This document shows, piece by piece, positions 1-9,800 of a DNA stretch of 64,000 nt. Position 1 is the stretch's first letter. Each line of letters opens with the position of its first letter. Where the stretch lies: contig NZ_CP191258.1 in assembly GCF_050410795.1 (NCBI RefSeq), forward strand, positions 1,984,001 to 2,048,000. The letters are read 5' to 3'. This DNA comes from Fontivita pretiosa. GTDB taxonomy: Bacteria; Planctomycetota; Phycisphaerae; Tepidisphaerales; Tepidisphaeraceae. The notes below the pieces were generated by a model. It saw only the letters and a list, made by a program, of their open reading frames with translations, made no database searches and was not told the origin of the DNA. The position numbers and the translations under genes are program-made.

Positions 1-13
1 TGCTCAGCCCCGA

Positions 14-994
14 GTGCCGGTCTGGGTGATCAATCTCGCACTCACAGCTCTGCTGGCAGCGCTGTGGCCGATCGACCGGCTCATGGCCGAGTACATGGAC
101 CCGTACTTTCTGCGGATCCTGGTGCTGATCGGGATCAACGTGATCCTGGCGGTCAGCCTGAACCTGATCAACGGCATCACGGGACAGTTTTCGCTGGGAC
201 ACGCCGGATTCATGGCGATCGGCGCGTACACCACGGGAACGATCATGCACTACTGGCGGCCGGAAGGGGCGATGATTCCCGTCGCGATCGTGGTGCTGCT
301 GATTTTGGGCGGGGTCTTTGCTTCAGCGGCGGGACTGGTTATCGGGATCCCCACGCTGCGGCTTCGCGGCGATTACCTGGCAATTGCGACGCTCGGCTTC
401 GGCGAGATCATCTACACCCTGATCATCAACACCGAATACATCGGCCCGTTGCGCATCGGCGGCGCCAGCGGGCTGCATGGCATCCCCATTGTCGCCAATT
501 TCTTCTGGACATACGCGGGCGTGGTCGTGTGCGTGGTGTGCGTGTGGCGGATCGCATACTCGGCCAAGGGAATGGCTTTTCGCGCCGTGCGCGAGGACGA
601 GGTTGCCGCCGCCGCCATGGGCATCGACACCACCTACTACAAGGTCTCGGCGTTCGTGATTGGCGCGTTCTTTTCCGGAGTGGCCGGAGGGCTGTTCGCG
701 ACGTATCAAGGCAACCTCGACCCGGCGGGTTTCCGCTTCATGCGCTCGATCGAAATCGTGGTGATGGTGGTTCTCGGCGGGCAGGGATCGATCACCGGCT
801 CGATCCTCGCCGCCGCCATCCTCACCTATCTGCCCGAGCAGCTTCGCTTTCTATCGGGTGTGTGGCGGATGATCTTCTATTCGATCCTGTTGATCGGAAT
901 GATGCTGCTTCGGCCCGGCGGGTTGCTTGGCAGCCGCGAGCTGTGGTGGACGCGGCGGCGGATCGAGCCGCCCGGGGATGCGGTCGCATCCTGA
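14..994 (+). CDS. livM: Branched-chain amino acid ABC transporter permease LivM
   Basis: Inner-membrane permease subunit of a high-affinity branched-chain amino acid importer. The protein (326 aa from GTG at 14) is a series of hydrophobic segments. It has the LivM-type stretch NLINGITGQFSLGHAGFMAI near residues 50-70 and a conserved cytoplasmic loop around residues 190-210 (FRAVREDEVAAAAMGID) that contacts the ATPases. The reading frame is open to the window edge, so the true start may lie upstream and the gene may be 5'-partial. It lies 17 bp before livG and is clearly in the same operon. LivH and the periplasmic binding protein are not in view. The family call is secure; substrate preference is inferred from the family. 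Confidence 0.92.
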   Translation: MPVWVINLALTALLAALWPIDRLMAEYMDPYFLRILVLIGINVILAVSLNLINGITGQFSLGHAGFMAIGAYTTGTIMHYWRPEGAMIPVAIVVLLILGGVFASAAGLVIGIPTLRLRGDYLAIATLGFGEIIYTLIINTEYIGPLRIGGASGLHGIPIVANFFWTYAGVVVCVVCVWRIAYSAKGMAFRAVREDEVAAAAMGIDTTYYKVSAFVIGAFFSGVAGGLFATYQGNLDPAGFRFMRSIEIVVMVVLGGQGSITGSILAAAILTYLPEQLRFLSGVWRMIFYSILLIGMMLLRPGGLLGSRELWWTRRRIEPPGDAVAS

Positions 995-1011
995 AGAAGT
1001 GTCTGACATCC

Positions 1012-1779
1012 ATGCCATTGCTGGAGATCCATAATCTCTCGGTTCAATTCGGCGGCCTGCGGGCACTGAGCGGGTTTGACTTCACGCTGGAACGGACAGA
1101 GCTGGTCGGGCTGATCGGCCCGAACGGCGCGGGCAAGACGACGGCCTTCAACGTCGTCACCGGCGTGCATCTGCCCTGCACCGGAGAGGTGAAGCTCGAA
1201 GGCCGCAGCATCGTGGGGCTCAAGCCGTTCAAGATCAACCGGCTGGGGATCGCGCGGACGTTTCAGAACATTCGTCTGTTCGGCGGATTGACGGTGCTGG
1301 AGAACGTGCTGACCGCATTTAACCAGTCGCTGACGCACGGATTCTGGGGGACCGTGCTGCGAACTCCGCACCATCAGCGCGAAGACCGCCACCACGAAGC
1401 CCAGGCAATGGAGCTGCTGCACACGATGCGCCTGGCGCACCGCTGGGACGAGCTGACCAGGAACCTGCCCTACGGCGACCAGCGGCGGCTGGAGATCGCC
1501 CGCGCGCTGGCCACCAGCCCGAAGGTCCTGCTGCTGGACGAGCCGGCCGCCGGAATGAACCCCCAGGAGAAAATGGAGCTGATGGAGCTGATCCGCTTCA
1601 TCCGCGACCGCTTCAGGATCGGGATCTGGCTGATCGAACACGACATGAAGCTGGTGATGACGATCTGCCAGCGGATCACCGTCCTGGATCACGGCGAGAC
1701 CATCGCCGTCGGCACTCCGTCGCAGGTGCAGTGCCATCCGAAGGTGATCGAGGCATATCTGGGCGAACCGGTGAGCTAA
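1012..1779 (+). CDS. livG: Branched-chain amino acid ABC transporter ATP-binding protein LivG
   Basis: ATPase subunit that powers the LivHM permease. The 255-aa protein has Walker A GPNGAGKTT near residue 40, a variant signature LPYGDQRRLEIARAL, Walker B VLLLDEPAAGMN, and the LivG-typical long insertion between Walker A and the signature (residues about 95-140). The ATG at 1012 was chosen because it starts the conserved MPLLEIHNLSVQFGGL N-terminus; a longer upstream reading frame overlaps livM antiphase and is a shadow. The TAA stop coincides with the first bases of a repeat element. The partner ATPase livF follows. Confidence 0.93.
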   Translation: MPLLEIHNLSVQFGGLRALSGFDFTLERTELVGLIGPNGAGKTTAFNVVTGVHLPCTGEVKLEGRSIVGLKPFKINRLGIARTFQNIRLFGGLTVLENVLTAFNQSLTHGFWGTVLRTPHHQREDRHHEAQAMELLHTMRLAHRWDELTRNLPYGDQRRLEIARALATSPKVLLLDEPAAGMNPQEKMELMELIRFIRDRFRIGIWLIEHDMKLVMTICQRITVLDHGETIAVGTPSQVQCHPKVIEAYLGEPVS

Positions 1780-1853
1780 CCACAGATGAACGCGGATGCA
1801 CACTGATGCTGTAGTGCAGACCCATCTGGGTTAATGTGTGTTCATCCGCGGTT
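1778..1853. repeat. Imperfect inverted repeat between livG and livF
   Basis: Two arms of about 31 bp (1778-1808 and 1823-1853) are imperfect inverted copies. Both, read inward, start with AACC, then a GATGAAC- and GCGGATG-rich core, and end in CAGATG or TGATG. The element starts exactly on the livG stop codon and fills the livG-livF gap, so a transcript through it would fold into a long imperfect hairpin. It looks like a dispersed intergenic repeat of the GCGGATGAACAC type. The family name and genome copy number cannot be judged here. Confidence 0.6.
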
Positions 1854-1862
1854 CCTTTGGGC

Positions 1863-2570
1863 ATGCTGTTGAGAATTGACAACCTCTGCGTCAACTACGG
1901 CGCGATCAAGGCGCTGCATGGGGTTTCGCTGCACATCGACCGCGGTGAGATCGTCACGCTCATCGGCGCCAACGGCGCGGGGAAAACCACGCTGCTGAAG
2001 GCGATCAGCGGACTGGTGAGGCCGGCGGCGGGGACGATTCATCTGGACGGACAGTTGCTGTGCGGCTGCCGGCCAGACCAGATCGTGTGCAAAGGCATCT
2101 GCCACGTGCCGGAGGGCAGGCAGGTGTTTGCCAACCTCACCGTTCGGGAGAATCTGTTGCTGGGAGCGTATCAGCGTCAATCGCGCCGGGAGGTTGCCGA
2201 ACGGTTCGGGCGATGCTGCGAACTGTTTCCGGTGCTGGCGGAGCGAAGGGACCAGAAGGCCGGCACGCTCAGCGGCGGCGAGCAGCAGATGCTCGCCATT
2301 GCCCGGGCGCTGATGGCCGGACCTTCCGTGCTGCTGCTGGACGAGCCTTCGCTGGGTCTGGCGCCGCTGATCGTCCGCAGGATCTTCCAGATCATCCGGG
2401 AGATCAACGCCGCCGGCACGACCGTCTTTCTCGTCGAGCAGAACGCGCACATGGCATTGACGATCGCGCACCGGGGCTACGTGCTTCAGACCGGGCACGT
2501 GATCAAGTCTGACAGCGCGCGGAATCTGCTGGAGGATCCGGATGTCAAGCGGGCGTATCTGGGCGGATAG
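1863..2570 (+). CDS. livF: Branched-chain amino acid ABC transporter ATP-binding protein LivF
   Basis: Second ATPase of the LIV importer, 235 aa. Visible are Walker A GANGAGKTTLLKAI near residue 37, the signature LSGGEQQMLAIARALM and Walker B LLLDEPSLGLAPLIV, followed by the H-loop region VEQNAHMAL. The frame is open nine codons upstream to 1836, but those codons lie in the inverted repeat; ATG at 1863 starts the canonical MLLRIDNLCVNYGAIKAL. The gap to livG is occupied by that repeat rather than by a promoter I can recognise, so livMGF probably form one transcript. Confidence 0.93.
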   Translation: MLLRIDNLCVNYGAIKALHGVSLHIDRGEIVTLIGANGAGKTTLLKAISGLVRPAAGTIHLDGQLLCGCRPDQIVCKGICHVPEGRQVFANLTVRENLLLGAYQRQSRREVAERFGRCCELFPVLAERRDQKAGTLSGGEQQMLAIARALMAGPSVLLLDEPSLGLAPLIVRRIFQIIREINAAGTTVFLVEQNAHMALTIAHRGYVLQTGHVIKSDSARNLLEDPDVKRAYLGG

Positions 2571-2621
2571 AGGCAGCCGAGGCACGAAGGCGGCTTTGCG
2601 GCCGACGTCAGAGGAGCTGTG

Positions 2622-3086
2622 ATGCGGATCTTGCAGGGCGAGCGTATTGGCAAAGGCGCGGTGATCGCGGTCGGAGCGGCGGTGGTGGTGTTCGACGAGC
2701 GGCGGGAAAGGATTCTGCTCACCCGCCGCCGCGACAACAACCGCTGGTGTCTGCCCGGCGGCCACATGGAAAGCGGCGAGAGCATCGCCGAGACCGCGGT
2801 GCGCGAAGCGTTCGAGGAGACAGGCCTGCACGTCGAGCTGGTCAAGCTGATCGGCGTGTACACCAGTCCGGACTTCGTGATCCAGCACGGGGATGGACCG
2901 CGAAAGCAGCTCGTGGCCATCTGCTTCGAAGCCCGGGCCGTGGCGGGCCAGATCGGACTCAGCAACGAGACTACCGATGTTGGCTGGTTCACGCCCGAGC
3001 AAATCGAGCGCATGGATCTGATCGAGATCCACCGCCAGCGGATCGCCGACGCTTTGGCTCACCGCCAGTCGGCGTTTTTCCGCTAG
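2622..3086 (+). CDS. Nudix family hydrolase
   Basis: Soluble pyrophosphohydrolase of nucleoside diphosphate-linked compounds. The Nudix box GX5EX7REUXEEXGU is complete: it starts at GGHMESGESIAET and continues AVREAFEETGLHV, near residues 45-70, supplying the metal-binding glutamates. Length 154 aa is normal for a single-domain Nudix enzyme. ATG at 2622 is preceded by GAGGAG at 2611-2616; GTG at 2619 is an in-frame alternative. It lies 51 bp after livF and may be cotranscribed. The substrate cannot be deduced; MutT-like sanitation or ADP-ribose cleavage are both possible. Confidence 0.88.
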   Translation: MRILQGERIGKGAVIAVGAAVVVFDERRERILLTRRRDNNRWCLPGGHMESGESIAETAVREAFEETGLHVELVKLIGVYTSPDFVIQHGDGPRKQLVAICFEARAVAGQIGLSNETTDVGWFTPEQIERMDLIEIHRQRIADALAHRQSAFFR

Positions 3087-3093
3087 CGCCGCA

Positions 3094-3131
3094 CTCCCTC
3101 TCCCCTTGTGGGAGAGGGCTGGGGTGAGGGG
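3094..3131. repeat. REP-like hairpin repeat, left copy flanking DUF559 gene
   Basis: A 38-bp element with an internal perfect hairpin: CCCTCTCCC at 3096-3104 pairs with GGGAGAGGG at 3110-3118, followed by a CTGGGGTGAGGGG tail. A nearly identical copy lies in inverted orientation at 3536-3575. The pair exactly brackets the DUF559 gene, whose stop codon abuts this copy. A related but diverged element is at 17831-17869. Confidence 0.8.
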
Positions 3132-3509
3132 TTAACCCGCGCGAACGCCCGAAGCTCTCGCCAAGCAGATTCTCAGGATCGCTTCGAGCACGGCGTCCGT
3201 ATTGCCCAGCACGTCGTCATTGACAAATCGGATTACCTGCAATCCTTCGCGTTCAATGAACGCCGTGCGCTTCGCATCATACTCCACTCGCTCCGCGTGC
3301 GAGTCCCCGTCGAGTTCCACTACCAGAGCGCACTCGGCGCAGAAGAAATCCGCCACGAACGGCCCGATCGGCTGCTGGCGGCGGAACTTCAGGCCGTTCA
3401 GTTGGCGGTCTCGCAAACGAGACCACAAGAGCTTCTCCGCAGGCGTTGGTTCGTGGCGCATCTCACGGGCACGCCTCAGATTCAACGGCTTGACGTGATG
3501 TTTGCGCAC
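3132..3509 (-). CDS. DUF559 (Vsr-like endonuclease fold) protein
   Basis: Small 125-aa protein of the DUF559 family, which is related to very-short-patch-repair and restriction endonuclease folds. The diagnostic order is visible: TPAEKLLWSRLRDRQLNGLKFRRQ, then IGPFVADFFCAE and ALVVELDGDSHAE, in which the D and E/D residues correspond to the PD-(D/E)xK-like metal site, and finally IEREGLQVIRFVNDDVLGN. Its physiological role is not established. The gene sits alone between inverted copies of a hairpin repeat and opposite in strand to livMGF, which suggests it travelled with those repeats. Confidence 0.85.
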   Translation of the reverse strand: MRKHHVKPLNLRRAREMRHEPTPAEKLLWSRLRDRQLNGLKFRRQQPIGPFVADFFCAECALVVELDGDSHAERVEYDAKRTAFIEREGLQVIRFVNDDVLGNTDAVLEAILRICLARASGVRAG

Positions 3510-3535
3510 AAACGTCTCCTGCCGTTCAGCCCTTC

Positions 3536-3575
3536 CCCCTCACCCCAGCCCTCTCCCACGAGGGGAGAGGGAGAG
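3536..3575. repeat. REP-like hairpin repeat, right (inverted) copy
   Basis: Inverted copy of the 3094-3131 element: its reverse complement matches the left copy at all but one or two positions. Internal hairpin arms are CCCTCTCCC and GGGAGAGGG around an ACGA-type loop. It also lies between the convergent-looking end of the M16 peptidase gene (stop at 3581) and the start of the DUF559 gene, where it could act as a transcript 3'-end structure. Confidence 0.8.
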
Positions 3576-3580
3576 TAATT

Positions 3581-6466
3581 TCACGCCGCCTTTTTCTTCG
3601 GGGCGTCTTCGGCGGCGGGTTGATCCGCTGGCGGTTGGCGCTTCAGCGGCATGGGCACGACCTCGACCTTGCCGAGCTGCTCGAGCTGCTGTTGCACCTG
3701 CTCGGCGGGCGCGACCACCACGATCGTCATCGCGTCATCACGCACCCACTTGTCCATCACCGCGCGAATCTGCTCGGCTGTCACCGCGGCGATACGCTGC
3801 GGGTAAACGTCGTAGTAGTCGATCGGGTAGCCGTTGAGGATGCCGTCAATCCGCTTGCCCGCCTGCTGGGCGATCGTCTGCATCTCCATGACCATCGAGC
3901 CGGCCACACGACGCTTGGCCTGGTCGATCTCCTGGGCCGATGCGGTCTGGGTCCGCATGTCGTTGAAGACCTTGATCATGGCCTGGATGCACGGTCCGGT
4001 GGTTTCCGGGCGGGTATCGACCGAGGCGGTGAAGGACCCGCCATGCCGGCCTGGCTCGAACACGCCGTGCGCGCCGTAGGTGTAGCCTTTTTCGGCGCGA
4101 ACGTAGCGCTCCAGCCGGGAATGAATTCCATCGGAAAGGATTCGGCTGGCCAGCGAGCCGGCGAATTTCTCGTCGCTGGCGATCGTGTAGGCGCGGATAC
4201 CCATGCGGATGGTGCTCTGCTTGCCGTCGGGGTTGTCCACAAGAATGATCCTTCGCTGCGGCGGCGGCTCGGGAAGCACATACTCGGCCGCGGGCAGCGA
4301 TTCGGCTGGCTTCCAGTCGCTCAGCAGCTTGCCGGCAAGTTGTTTTGCCTGTTCGGCGGTGATGTCTCCGCTGAACACCAGCAGCGCGTCGTTGGGACGA
4401 TACACCGACTCATACCATTTGCTGACGTCCTGAAGCGTGATCGATCCCAGGCTCGTCAGGCTCGTCTGCCGACCCAGCGGCGAATCACCGAACAGTGCCG
4501 GATCCAGCTCCCGTGCGGCGACGGTTGCGGGGCGGCTGAGAGACTGCATCAGTCCCGCGATGGCCTGACGCTTGAGCTTCTCGAACTCCTCCGGATCGAA
4601 CCGGGGCTGAAGCAGGATCTGGCGGGCGCGGAGTATGGCGTGTTCGAGCTGGTCGGTGGTGCAGGACCCGGACAGGCGCGTGTTGTCCCCGAAGTCGCCG
4701 GCCTCGATCGTGATCCCGCGCGATTCCAGGTCCTGGCTAAGTGTCAGGTAGTCCATGTCGGCAGCGCCGCGACGGAGCATGCTGGCGGTGAGCGAGGCCA
4801 GCCCCTCTTTGCCCGCCGGCACAGCGTGTCCGCCGCTGCGCATCACCAGGCTGAAGTTCACCATGGGCAGACGATGATCGCTGAGCGCGATCACCTTCAC
4901 GCCATGAACCTCCATCTCGACGCCTTTTTCAAAGCTTCTGCTGACCAGCTCGGCCGGCATGGGAGGCTGGGCCGGATAGCCTTGCGGGAAGCTGATCTGC
5001 CGCGTGCGGATGGGCTGGGTCGAGGGCGTCACCGGCGCGGCCGCCAGTTCGTTGGCTCTTGCGGCTTGGGTGGCGGCGTCCGCCGCCGCGCCGCGCGAGC
5101 CGCCCGGGTCCGGAAGGTAGTGCAGAACCGTCATCCGCTGCGGCTGAAGATACTTCCCGGCAACACGCTGCACATCCGCCACCGTCACCGCCTTCAGCTT
5201 CTCCCATTCACGGTTCACCCGATCCGCATCCCCGCCGAAAACCTCTTCTTCTCCCAGCATGCTGGCCAGGCTGGAGGCGGTCTCGCGCTGGCGGATCATG
5301 CGGTTGCGCGCCTGCGTCCTGACACGGTCCAGCTCCTCCTGGGAAACACCCTTTTCCGCAACTTCGGCCACCGTCTGCTGGATGATCTTCGTAATCTGTT
5401 CCGGATCGCGCCCGGGCAGCGCGGTGGCGTTGATCATGAACAGGCTCAGGTCCTCCAGTTGCTGATCCCCGCCACTGACGTTGCTGCACATCGGATTCGG
5501 GCCGTTGACCAGGACCGAATCGAGCCGGCTGCTGCGCCCGCCCACCAGAATCTCTCCCAGCAGCCCCAGTGCGTAGTGATCGTCGTCGCGATAGTCGGTG
5601 GACTTGTAGGCCACCGCGATCGAAGCCAGCGGCACCGCCGCACGCTTGACCACCAGCTTTCGCGGCTCGGTCTGCTGCGGCTCCGGCGGAATCTCGCGAT
5701 TCACCGGCTCGCCGCGGGGAATCCAACCGAAATACTTCTGGACCAGCTCCCTGGCCTGCGGAATGTCGATGTCGCCGGCGATGATCAGGCAGGCGTTGTT
5801 CGGAACGTAATACCTGTTGAAAAAGTCCTGAAGCTCGCTGGAGGCCGCGGCGCGAAGTTGATCCATTTCCCCGATCGGTGTCCAGCGATAGCTGTGCCGC
5901 GTATAGGCCGTGCGCGCCAGGTCCTGGTACATCGGGCCATACGGTTGATTGGCATAGCGCAGGCGCCACTCCTCGGCCACCACCTTCCGTTCGGTCTGGA
6001 AGATCTCATCCGAAACCTTGAAGCTGGCCATTCGGTCGGCCTCCAGGTACAGCGCCATCTCCAGAGCGTTGGCGGGGATGGTATTGACGTAGACGGTCTG
6101 GTCAAAGCTGGTGAAGGCGTTGGACATGCCTCCGACCTGCATGATCAGTTGCATGTGCTGCTCGGGCGCCACGTGCGCCGAGCCGCGGAACATCATGTGC
6201 TCGAACATGTGGGCGAAGCCCTGGCGATCGGGGCGTTCGTCGCGGCTGCCAACGTGATACAGCACACGCACGTGCACGACCGGCGCCTGTCGCAGCGGGG
6301 CGTAGATCACCGTCAGCCCGTTGTCCAGGACCTGCTTCTCGAACTGCACCGCCGGAACGGAAACTTCGGCGCCCAGCGCGCGATGCGGCGTGGCCAGCGA
6401 CAGCAGCGAAACGAGAAACAGGATGACCAGGGCGGCAACGGTAGCGGCGGGAATCCTTCGGACCAT
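3581..6466 (-). CDS. Exported M16 family zinc metallopeptidase (two-domain)
   Basis: 961-aa insulinase-like peptidase. A signal peptide is visible (MVRRIPAATVAALVILFLVS, cleavage expected after the ALG-A region near residue 33). The N-terminal M16 domain carries the inverted zinc motif HMFEH (H86, E89, H90) and the downstream TERKVVAEEWR region supplies the third ligand. The second half (from about residue 510) is another M16 fold without HxxEH, as usual for the partner half that closes the chamber. The C-terminus is Lys/Ala-rich. It likely degrades peptides in the periplasm-like space or at the cell surface. It is monocistronic on the minus strand, with its stop five bases from the right repeat copy. 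Confidence 0.92.
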   Translation of the reverse strand: MVRRIPAATVAALVILFLVSLLSLATPHRALGAEVSVPAVQFEKQVLDNGLTVIYAPLRQAPVVHVRVLYHVGSRDERPDRQGFAHMFEHMMFRGSAHVAPEQHMQLIMQVGGMSNAFTSFDQTVYVNTIPANALEMALYLEADRMASFKVSDEIFQTERKVVAEEWRLRYANQPYGPMYQDLARTAYTRHSYRWTPIGEMDQLRAAASSELQDFFNRYYVPNNACLIIAGDIDIPQARELVQKYFGWIPRGEPVNREIPPEPQQTEPRKLVVKRAAVPLASIAVAYKSTDYRDDDHYALGLLGEILVGGRSSRLDSVLVNGPNPMCSNVSGGDQQLEDLSLFMINATALPGRDPEQITKIIQQTVAEVAEKGVSQEELDRVRTQARNRMIRQRETASSLASMLGEEEVFGGDADRVNREWEKLKAVTVADVQRVAGKYLQPQRMTVLHYLPDPGGSRGAAADAATQAARANELAAAPVTPSTQPIRTRQISFPQGYPAQPPMPAELVSRSFEKGVEMEVHGVKVIALSDHRLPMVNFSLVMRSGGHAVPAGKEGLASLTASMLRRGAADMDYLTLSQDLESRGITIEAGDFGDNTRLSGSCTTDQLEHAILRARQILLQPRFDPEEFEKLKRQAIAGLMQSLSRPATVAARELDPALFGDSPLGRQTSLTSLGSITLQDVSKWYESVYRPNDALLVFSGDITAEQAKQLAGKLLSDWKPAESLPAAEYVLPEPPPQRRIILVDNPDGKQSTIRMGIRAYTIASDEKFAGSLASRILSDGIHSRLERYVRAEKGYTYGAHGVFEPGRHGGSFTASVDTRPETTGPCIQAMIKVFNDMRTQTASAQEIDQAKRRVAGSMVMEMQTIAQQAGKRIDGILNGYPIDYYDVYPQRIAAVTAEQIRAVMDKWVRDDAMTIVVVAPAEQVQQQLEQLGKVEVVPMPLKRQPPADQPAAEDAPKKKAA

Positions 6467-6823
6467 TCGACTCTCCCAAAACTGTTTTCAGCCCCTTCGC
6501 GCGCGGACTCGGTAACTATACGCTGGCGCGGCGCAAAAGTTGACCCATAGCCTTGGGGAAGCTCGACTGCGACCCGAACCAACGCCGCACTTCCGCAACG
6601 GAGGCTCCCAGAGTTCGATAAGGATCAGTCCGTCCTCGAATCAGGTCAATCCGCGCGCACGACTGTCGGCGATGACGGTACCTTAGTCAACCCATACGCC
6701 GGATAGATCAATCACTTTATCGATTTTATCATTGACACCGCCGCCACCGGCGCGCTACGTTAGTTGTCGAGAACTCCCAAGAGCGTCGCACGTTTTCCCC
6801 AAGTCCGGGGGAAGGAGAACGAC
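6467..6823. other. Intergenic, divergent promoter region
   Basis: 357 bp between the divergent M16 peptidase and the surface protein gene. No coding sequence is apparent. A plausible plus-strand sigma70-type promoter lies at 6732-6761. The stretch 6705-6735 is clearly A/T-richer than its surroundings. Confidence 0.5.
6732..6761 (+). promoter_or_regulatory. Candidate sigma70-like promoter for the surface protein gene
   Basis: TTGACA (perfect -35 consensus) at 6732-6737, then an 18-bp spacer and TACGTT at 6756-6761 as a weak -10. It lies about 60 bp upstream of the ATG at 6824, just after an A/T-rich patch. The -10 matches only half of the consensus, so this is tentative. Confidence 0.35.
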
Positions 6824-9800
6824 ATGAACGCTCGAACAAACCCATCCGCTGGCTATACCCCCCCTCGCGCTCCCGTCGTCGCACTGTCGAGCGCCTCCAT
6901 CGCGCGGTCATCGAGACGCTTGAACGTCGTTGCCTGCTGAGCGCCGGGCCGCAGGTGGTGCAGGCCAGCTTCGACTGGCTCCATGCGCCCCGCAGCGTCA
7001 GCTTTCAGTTTGATCGGCACTTGCTCGGCGTGGCGGCAGAGGATTTCGTCGCGGAGAACATCGATACGGATTCGACCGTGCCTCTGGTGCTTGACGGTTA
7101 CGATCCACTAACATATACTGCCACCCTCAGCTTTCCGCAGGCTCAGTTCAATACCGGCATCCTCGAGAACGGGAACTGACAGGTGCGACTGCTGGCCAAC
7201 AGCGTCAATAGCGCATCCGACGGCGAACCCTTGGCCGAGGAGTACACCCTTGCCTTCTGGTTCCTCAACGGCGACGCCGACCGCAGCCGAGGCGTCAACG
7301 CCGCCGACTACGCCATCATCGACGCCAGCTACTCATATCAGCAGCAGCACGGCGTGCCGCCGGAAGGTTGGAGCTGGGACGATGGCGACTTCGACTACTC
7401 CGGCTCGATCGACGCCACCGACTACGCCATCATCGACAACGGCTACTTCGTTCACCTCTACGAGCCGACGGACTTTTACGTCACCGCCCTGTCGTCCAGC
7501 AGCATTCGCCTGGCGTGGGACGATGTGGAGGGCGAGAACACCTGGCGGATCCAGCGCTCCACCGACGGCGCCAACTTCGTGTGGTACCAGGACCTGCCCG
7601 CCAACACCACCACGTTTGACGACACGAACCTGAGTCAGGGCACGCGTTACTGGTATCGTGTGCGAGGAGTCGGCCCGGGCGGCTTTGACACCGGGGCCAG
7701 CGCCAAGAAGGCCGCCACCACCGTGCTGCCGGCGCCCAATCACGTGACGGCGATCGCTCAATCGCTGCCTGGCTCGGCCACGATCGAGTGGCGCGACAAC
7801 GCGACGGCCGAGAGCGGCTTTGCCATCTACCGCAGTCTCAATGGCGGCGCCTTCGAGCAGATCGGCACGTCGGCGGCGGATGCGACCAGCTTCACCGCCG
7901 AGGGACTGCTGGACACGGTGCAGTACACCTTCCGCGTGCGGGCGTTCAGCCAGGACACCAACTCCGGGTACACGCCGATCACGCCGCTGGGTGCGCCGCC
8001 GGCGGATCTGGTCAGCGCCCACTTCGAGCCCGATCCGCCCGCCGGGCAGCAGCAGCACCTGACGCTCACGTTCAGCCAGGGCGTCAGCGGGCTGAGCAAG
8101 AGCGACATCAGCATCGAGGTGCAGGGTTCGCACCCGCTGGCGACGGTGGACTTCGACTTCGCCTTCAACGATACGTCGGGCGTGGACACCGCCACGCTGA
8201 CGTTCCCCTACTCCAACCACGCCTACGGCCCGATCCTCCAGGACGGCAACTATCAGCTCCGCATCTTCCCCGACACCATCGTAACCGGCGGCGCATCGCT
8301 ATCGGAAGCATTCACGTACGAGTTCTTCTTCGTCAACGCCGACGCGACGCGCGACCGGGTGGTGAACGCGCGCGACATGCTGGTGCTGGCGGACAACTGG
8401 GAGCAGTCATCGCGGACCTTCACCCAGGGCGACTTCAGTTACGACGGCACGGTGGACGATACAGACTTGGCGATCCTGTCTCTTAAGTGGCAGGTGAGCA
8501 TAGAGACCCCATTCGACTTCAACGTCTGGTCCGATGCATCGGATGCGATCCGGCTGAGCTGGGACGAGGCGGCGGTGGCGAACGAAATCTTGTGGGAAAT
8601 CGAGCGATCGACCAACGGGATCGATTTTGCTCTTCGCGACACTGTTTCTGGCGGGATCGGGGAATACACCGACACTCCGATTCCGGCGAACGCGGCTTAT
8701 TGGTATCGCGTTCGCGCGAAGTTGACCGACCCTCCGCCGCCCGAGTTACCAGCGTTCACTTCGTACAGCGCGAAGAAATGGGCCAGAACGCTCAGCGGCA
8801 TCGTTCTCGCGGCGACGGCCGTGTCCTCGGAAGGGGTCGACCTCAACTGGACCGCGGTTTCAGGCGCCGCGGAGTATCTGCTCGAAGTGTCTTTCGACGG
8901 CATCAACTTCAACCAGTCCGCTACTCTGGCACCTGATGCCACCTATGCCTCGATCGAAGGCTTGGACGAGAGCATGACCGTGTGGCACCGGGTCACCGCG
9001 CTTGGATCGGCAGCAGCGCCGCTCGGGACATCGAACATCGCGAGCGCCACAACGCACCCAAGTAGCGGCAGCGGGTACCAATCTCCGAATCAGCCAGTCA
9101 ACTCTGCCGCCCCGGTGGACCTGCTTGTCTCGTGGTACGGCATCGACACCAACAGCGCGCTCTCCTTCGGGGACTATCGTGTCGAGGTCCTTAGCGATGC
9201 GCTCAGTGAGCGCGGTTTCGTGTCAGTAAACCAAGATAGCAATGATAGTGACTCATATGGCGAGCCGTACAAGTACAACAGGGGCGAGAAAGCGACAAAA
9301 GACTTGCTCGCGATGATCGACGGTGCCAACGGGAATCCGCGAAATAACATCATCACAGCCGCCGAGCTCCAAGCGGTTCGGATTCACTTGCTCGCGTACA
9401 GTTGGGGCGGGATCACCGCGGTCAACATCTCCCGCGTCTTGTCGGGCTCTGGGAAGTGGGGCTACCAGTTCCAGACGCCCATCCCTGTCGAGTCTCTCGT
9501 GGTCATGGACGTCGTCCACGATATACACACCCGAGCCGTACGATGGGTCTGGCACAGCGGCGTGCTCTCCAACACGAGGAAGTTCGTCAACTACTACCAG
9601 AGGAAAGGCGGCACGGGGATCGTACATTATGGGGTCGTCCCTGGCTTCTACTTCAACGAAGACATCTTGGATATCTGGTTCGCCAACATGCTCCGAGGCA
9701 ATCGACTGCCGAGCACGATCCAGGCGTCGTACCAAACGAACATCTCGACTAATCCAGGATGGGCGAATCAGCTTGTCGAGCACGGCTACACCCCCGAAAG

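Noticed and set aside
3620..6550. 976-codon open frame on the plus strand opposite the M16 peptidase
   Set aside because: Antisense shadow caused by high GC; it has no domain or ribosome site, and the minus strand encodes a complete M16 peptidase with signal peptide and HxxEH.
7177..7179. TGA as recoded tryptophan (alternative genetic code)
   Set aside because: Many secure genes here end in TGA at the expected position (for example mdh, pyrE, recJ) and no other in-frame TGA was needed; a single nonsense change or sequence error is simpler.
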